Below are positions 33,489 to 36,751 of a DNA stretch of 36,751 nucleotides, piece by piece. Source of the DNA: SLJN01 sp964505385 (lineage in GTDB: Bacteria > Bacteroidota > Rhodothermia > Balneolales > Natronogracilivirgulaceae); the NCBI GenBank assembly GCA_964505385.1, contig CAZDIA010000032.1:1-36751 (forward strand), in the 5' to 3' direction. The stretch's first letter is position 1; every line of letters starts with the position of its first letter. A model generated the notes under the pieces. The model had not been told where the DNA came from. It worked only from the letters and a program-made list of their open reading frames with translations, and did not search any database. The position numbers and the translations under genes were made by a program.

Positions 33489-34071
33489 AGGATCGTAACG
33501 GGGGAACAGGGATATATTTTGTGTGGGTTTTAGCCGCAGATTTAAGTGGATGGAACACGGATTATTTGTGATTTGATTGTGGATGATGAGATCACTCGAT
33601 AAGGAAAAACAGGAGTAGAGCTGGGGTGAAGCGCAGTATAACACCGGTTAGGTATGTACAGCCGCAAACAACTACCACGCCTGATGCAGCTTACCCTAAA
33701 AGGCATGAGCCATGAATTGCCCTTCGATTCCTACCCGCAGCTTCCTACTCTTTGGGTTTTATTTTACTGCCCTTTTGGCACACCTAAGGGTTTCCCAAAA
33801 CCAGGTCAAAAGAAGGTCAAAACCAGACCCAAAGAATCTCGGTATCCGAATCTGTGATTTTTGTTCGACAACTGTAAGACTGTTGCATAATTTTGGGTTG
33901 TGATATGCCATTGTGACATGCTTTTCTTTCCGGATAGTTACGGGTTTGATAGCCCCCGGCAATCATCAACAAGAGATTCACCCGGCTTTTTTTACACTCA
34001 ATCAGCGTGCTGTCAAGCGGCAGGTCGCGGAGTTCGTTTTAGATCACAACGGGATTGCGGTTTGGCAGGAT
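33489..34071. other. Intergenic stretch holding a decayed COG0523 fragment
   Basis: This 583-nt stretch has no gene I can support. A short open frame at 33654-33857 (+) resembles nothing I know. The only recognisable content is the fragment at about 33975-34065. Confidence 0.6.
33975..34065 (-). pseudogene. Remnant of a second COG0523 GTPase gene
   Basis: Read on the minus strand, 33997-34061 translates as NRNPVVI, a stop (TAA), then NELRDLPLDSTLIECKK. The intact neighbour has DRNPVVIENELGDLPLDGTLIERKQ-type sequence at residues 83-107 (in the long numbering), so an in-frame stop replaces the Glu before NEL and several residues are changed. Similarity fades on both sides: the Walker A part is absent upstream, where the fragment abuts the unknown lipoprotein gene stop at 34072. 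It is a decayed duplicate or the trace of a second paralogue. Confidence 0.75.
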
Positions 34072-35001
34072 TTAGTTTGCGAATCTATTCTCCGAAGGAG
34101 AAACATATTGGGGATGGATCACCTCATCTGAAGTATTTGAAAGCTGATCATTCAGAAATTTGACAGCATGAATGATCTCCGAAGTGTCGTCATAAACATA
34201 ATCCTTACGGAGATCTTGATAGTTGCTGAGAATGTCAGCCGCTATGACCTTAATTTCCTCATCAATGTCTTCGGGATCACTGTCTTCTTCCAGGGCATAA
34301 ACAAACCGTCCCGTTTCTTCGGCATAGGTTGGAATCTGAAAGAAATCACGCTCTACGAAGTCCCCGGTTTCCTGTTCATGATGAGCTGCTTCAACAAAAA
34401 AATCCACAGCGTGATCGGGGTATCCGTACAAGTAGCCGTATCCGCGAAAACGGTCACCCATTTCCTCATACTCAATTAACTGTATGGCAGGGAACGGATG
34501 GGATTCCGGTGTGACACCCCAGTTAATCCAATAATGTTGGTGCGTTGCCACCATCTGCCTATAGGCCCCAATATTAATTACTTTAAGCTGAAAAACCCGT
34601 TCCGTTCCGCGAAGATTTTTAATGGGGAAAATCGCGAATAGCAACACATCATTGCTCAGCTCCTCAGCTATGGTATGCATTTTTTGGAGTTCGGAGATAT
34701 CCACCGTATCTGGATCCATTTCATAATGAGAGCCGGACGGCAAGCTATCCGGGCGTGCATAAGGCAGCGTAAAAAGCTTGATATCGCTCATCGGTTTCAG
34801 AGGCGCTTTAAGGGAAAACAGTGCTTCGTGATCCAGGCCCTGAGTGAGCAGCGAATCGGCATAGCGTTGTGTGGATTCAGGCAATTCGGAAAGATCAAAA
34901 AGAGGCTCGGTATCCGGTTGTTGGTCTGCGTCAGTTGTTGGTTGAAAAGCTGCGCAACTACTCAGTAGAATTAGTAAAACAAATGGTGTAAGTTTAAGCA
35001 T
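34072..35001 (-). CDS. Unknown lipoprotein
   Basis: I do not recognise this 309-residue protein. It begins with a signal sequence ending in LLSSC, a lipobox with C16, so it should be an envelope lipoprotein. A low-complexity acidic spacer (TTDADQQPDTEPLFD) follows. The core (about 40-240) mixes helices and strands with an aromatic YWINWGVTPESHPFP stretch and YGYLYGYPDHAVDFFVE, suggestive of a compact extracellular alpha/beta domain. The C-terminal part contains a very acidic loop (EEDSDPEDIDEEI) and ends in helices. It follows the APC permease gene by 20 nt on the same strand, so the two are likely cotranscribed. Function is unknown. The acidic surface is consistent with a salt-adapted host. 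Confidence 0.75.
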   Translation of the reverse strand: MLKLTPFVLLILLSSCAAFQPTTDADQQPDTEPLFDLSELPESTQRYADSLLTQGLDHEALFSLKAPLKPMSDIKLFTLPYARPDSLPSGSHYEMDPDTVDISELQKMHTIAEELSNDVLLFAIFPIKNLRGTERVFQLKVINIGAYRQMVATHQHYWINWGVTPESHPFPAIQLIEYEEMGDRFRGYGYLYGYPDHAVDFFVEAAHHEQETGDFVERDFFQIPTYAEETGRFVYALEEDSDPEDIDEEIKVIAADILSNYQDLRKDYVYDDTSEIIHAVKFLNDQLSNTSDEVIHPQYVSPSENRFAN

Positions 35002-35021
35002 ATCAAATGGAGTTAATGGAT

Positions 35022-36305
35022 TTATGGGTTAGAGTTTGTAAGAAACGAGGTGTATCTCATCAGGTAGAATAAAACAGCCACGGTAATGGTAAGAAGTGTG
35101 GCGACGGTTACGGCCGGTTTTTCGATGATTATGGTGAACATCAAAATCAGTTGGAAGGCGATAAACAGCACGGCTAATGGCCAGAAGATGATGGCAGATT
35201 GCGCGCCGCCGGGAAGCGGTCTGCACGTGCGACGCCACATCCACCCGGCAACAGTTACCGTAACAATGAGAGTCATTAAAAGGGTTGAGTAATACAGAAT
35301 CGGTTCAAACCCGGCTGTAAGCAGAAGCAGGATAGCTATCCCGGCAAAAATCAGCGCATGGTGAGGAGAGCGGGGCAGGTGTTTCGACGATCTGCCGGAA
35401 AGATCCTGCCGCATTGCTGTCATTAACCCGGATCCGATCCAGATAGTCACACTTATGGAGGCAATCAATAAAAAAGCAACAATGACAGAAACCAACTGAC
35501 CACCGGTTGTACCAAACATGTTATAAGCAGCGATATAGCCGGAGTGAATATTACCGGCAAGCTCAGTTTGGCTTTCAGATAGTAACAATGCGGTATTCAG
35601 TAAAAAGTAGAGACCAATGACGGTAAGCGTGCCGATCAGCATGGAAAGTGGAACGACTTCACGAGCACGGGGAATTTCACGTACCAGGTAAATGCTGGCA
35701 TTCCACCCGGTATAAGCATAGTAGACGAAAGGCAGGGCCAGCGCGAAGGAAGCCGAAGTGAGTTCATCCGGATTAAAACTGCCGGCAAGTTGAGTAATTT
35801 CAGTTGTACCTGTGGAACCGATTACAGCAAAGCTGAACAGGATGATAAACAGAATGCTTCCGGCGCTCATAACGAATTGTATGCGACCGGAAAATCTTTG
35901 CGATAAGCTGTGAGATAAAGCTAACAGCAACAAAATTCCTATGATTACTATGGAGCTGTTCACAGGAAGCAACGGCTCCAGGTAGGCTTCAAGAGCATGT
36001 GCACTAAGTGCAGCATGAGCTATAAACCCGGAAATGAGGGTGATCCATCCGGATAAAACTCCGGCAGATTGGTGAAACAATTTGCCTACATAGTGATACT
36101 CGCCTACTCCGGCCGGCATGGCATTGCTGATATCGGCATAACAGATAGCTCCGGCAATCGCTATAAAACCACCGATCAACCAGCCGGTTAGGATGGAAAC
36201 TTCCGATTCAAGCAATTCCGCCTGAAAGCCAATTGCCGTAAATACTCCCGGACCAATTATACTGGAAACCACCGCAGCCCAGGCTACCCAAAAAGTTCTT
36301 TGCAT
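35022..36305 (-). CDS. APC-superfamily amino acid permease
   Basis: The frame also opens at GTG 36353, but ATG 36305 is preferred because it starts right at the family N-terminus (MQRTFWVAWAAVVSSIIGPGVF); this gives 427 residues. SSIIGPGVF is the TM1 substrate-binding break characteristic of APC transporters. About twelve hydrophobic segments follow. Other landmarks are AICYADISNAMPAGVGEYHYVG (TM2 and loop) and the TM6-region FVYYAYTGWNASIYLVREI. The last helices sit before a short polar tail (MRYTSFLTNSNP). Substrate is an amino acid or related cation, not resolvable from sequence. It is followed by the unknown lipoprotein gene, probably in the same transcript. Confidence 0.9.
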   Translation of the reverse strand: MQRTFWVAWAAVVSSIIGPGVFTAIGFQAELLESEVSILTGWLIGGFIAIAGAICYADISNAMPAGVGEYHYVGKLFHQSAGVLSGWITLISGFIAHAALSAHALEAYLEPLLPVNSSIVIIGILLLLALSHSLSQRFSGRIQFVMSAGSILFIILFSFAVIGSTGTTEITQLAGSFNPDELTSASFALALPFVYYAYTGWNASIYLVREIPRAREVVPLSMLIGTLTVIGLYFLLNTALLLSESQTELAGNIHSGYIAAYNMFGTTGGQLVSVIVAFLLIASISVTIWIGSGLMTAMRQDLSGRSSKHLPRSPHHALIFAGIAILLLLTAGFEPILYYSTLLMTLIVTVTVAGWMWRRTCRPLPGGAQSAIIFWPLAVLFIAFQLILMFTIIIEKPAVTVATLLTITVAVLFYLMRYTSFLTNSNP

Positions 36306-36751
36306 CAACCCTATTGTTATTTGTGATGGCAGAATAGGTTCGACTGGAAGCACCCGGGTGAGCTATGTGAATAAGTAAAAGGAGCAGGGTTTATAGGTAC
36401 ATAGCCTAACATATTATAAAGAAGTAGGTTACTTAGAAAAAGCAATTTAATCAATGATTTTTAGGTGATATAAGGTTGCATTTTGTATTCATTAATAATA
36501 ATATTAAATGAAATATGGTTGCAACAAATAGTTTTTATTTTTATCATTGCAATTAAATATCACACAATTGTCGCATTTTTTTAAGCCAATGACTGTATTT
36601 ATGATCGTATACTATCGGCTGAATAAATTAAAGATTTAAGATTTTTTGATGGAAGGCAGGCTGCTTGAACAAGCGAATCTTCAATTTTTAATCTGTAATA
36701 CCAGTAGTGTCCGGTTAAATGTCAAAGAGTCCCAACTGGTTAGCTTGAGAG
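36306..36751. other. AT-rich region after the APC permease start, no gene seen
   Basis: The first part should carry the permease promoter. The middle (about 36420-36640) is very AT-rich with no credible ORF. At 36705-36718 TAGTGTCCGGTTAA resembles an insertion-sequence end (see findings). The window ends before any coding sequence appears. Confidence 0.45.

Noticed and set aside
33654..33857. Short plus-strand frame between the COG0523 gene and the unknown lipoprotein gene
   Set aside because: No ribosome-binding site, Pro/Lys-rich random-looking end and no recognised similarity; the region is decayed intergenic DNA.
33900..34163. Plus-strand frames over the COG0523 remnant
   Set aside because: They run antisense to the pseudogene fragment and into the lipoprotein gene; the similarity is on the minus strand.

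Overview
The window looks like chromosome of a halophilic or salt-tolerant marine member of the Balneolaeota/Bacteroidota side of the tree. This is an inference from protein style, not a 16S result. Grounds: a TonB-dependent receptor with an N-terminal carboxypeptidase-like domain, Asp/Glu-rich proteins, many genes without a Shine-Dalgarno site, and heavy investment in glycine-betaine-type osmolyte uptake. I saw no rRNA or tRNA gene, CRISPR array or intact mobile element.

Layout. 1-560: 3' part of a NamZ/DUF1343 gene (+). 605-5769: a minus-strand run of carbon-nitrogen hydrolase, secreted GH31 glycosidase, M29 aminopeptidase and an orphan ABC ATPase. 5878-9038 (+): an unknown very acidic protein followed after 2 nt by an acyl-CoA carboxylase beta subunit with a TTG start. 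9039-16357 (+): an osmolyte-uptake island with OpuA-type binding lipoprotein, CBS-containing ATPase and permease, then an outer-membrane barrel, a BCCT carrier and a small unknown protein, separated by clear hairpin terminators. 16423-17481 (-): murB. 17568-19739 (+): small unknown protein, ArsR-type regulator, rarA. 19942-23147 (-): OmpR-type regulator and histidine kinase (59-nt overlap), preceded by an HEAGH membrane protein. 23545-25865 (+): DoxX-like membrane protein and selO. 26035-29590 (+): a probable copper-acquisition operon. 29675-36305 (-): SLC13-type carrier with RCK_C domains, secreted DsrE-like protein, COG0523 GTPase, unknown lipoprotein and APC permease.

Two systems stand out. 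First, 26035-29590 encodes a Cys-motif membrane-anchored protein, a Met/His-rich lipoprotein with two YtkA/FixH-like modules, and a TonB receptor carrying the CxxxM and HxM motifs that bind copper in Pseudomonas OprC, at almost the same spacing (181 residues against a remembered 180). Second, 9453-16357 places an ABC importer, a sodium-type BCCT carrier and a dedicated outer-membrane barrel together, suggesting a complete two-membrane route for betaine-like osmolytes.

Smaller signals: a decayed second copy of part of the COG0523 GTPase at about 33975-34065 with an in-frame stop; a segment at 22460-22530 whose minus strand resembles a 16S rRNA 3' tail plus boxA; two intergenic hairpins whose arms are built from iterated short words; and a short unlisted ORF at 32430-32522.
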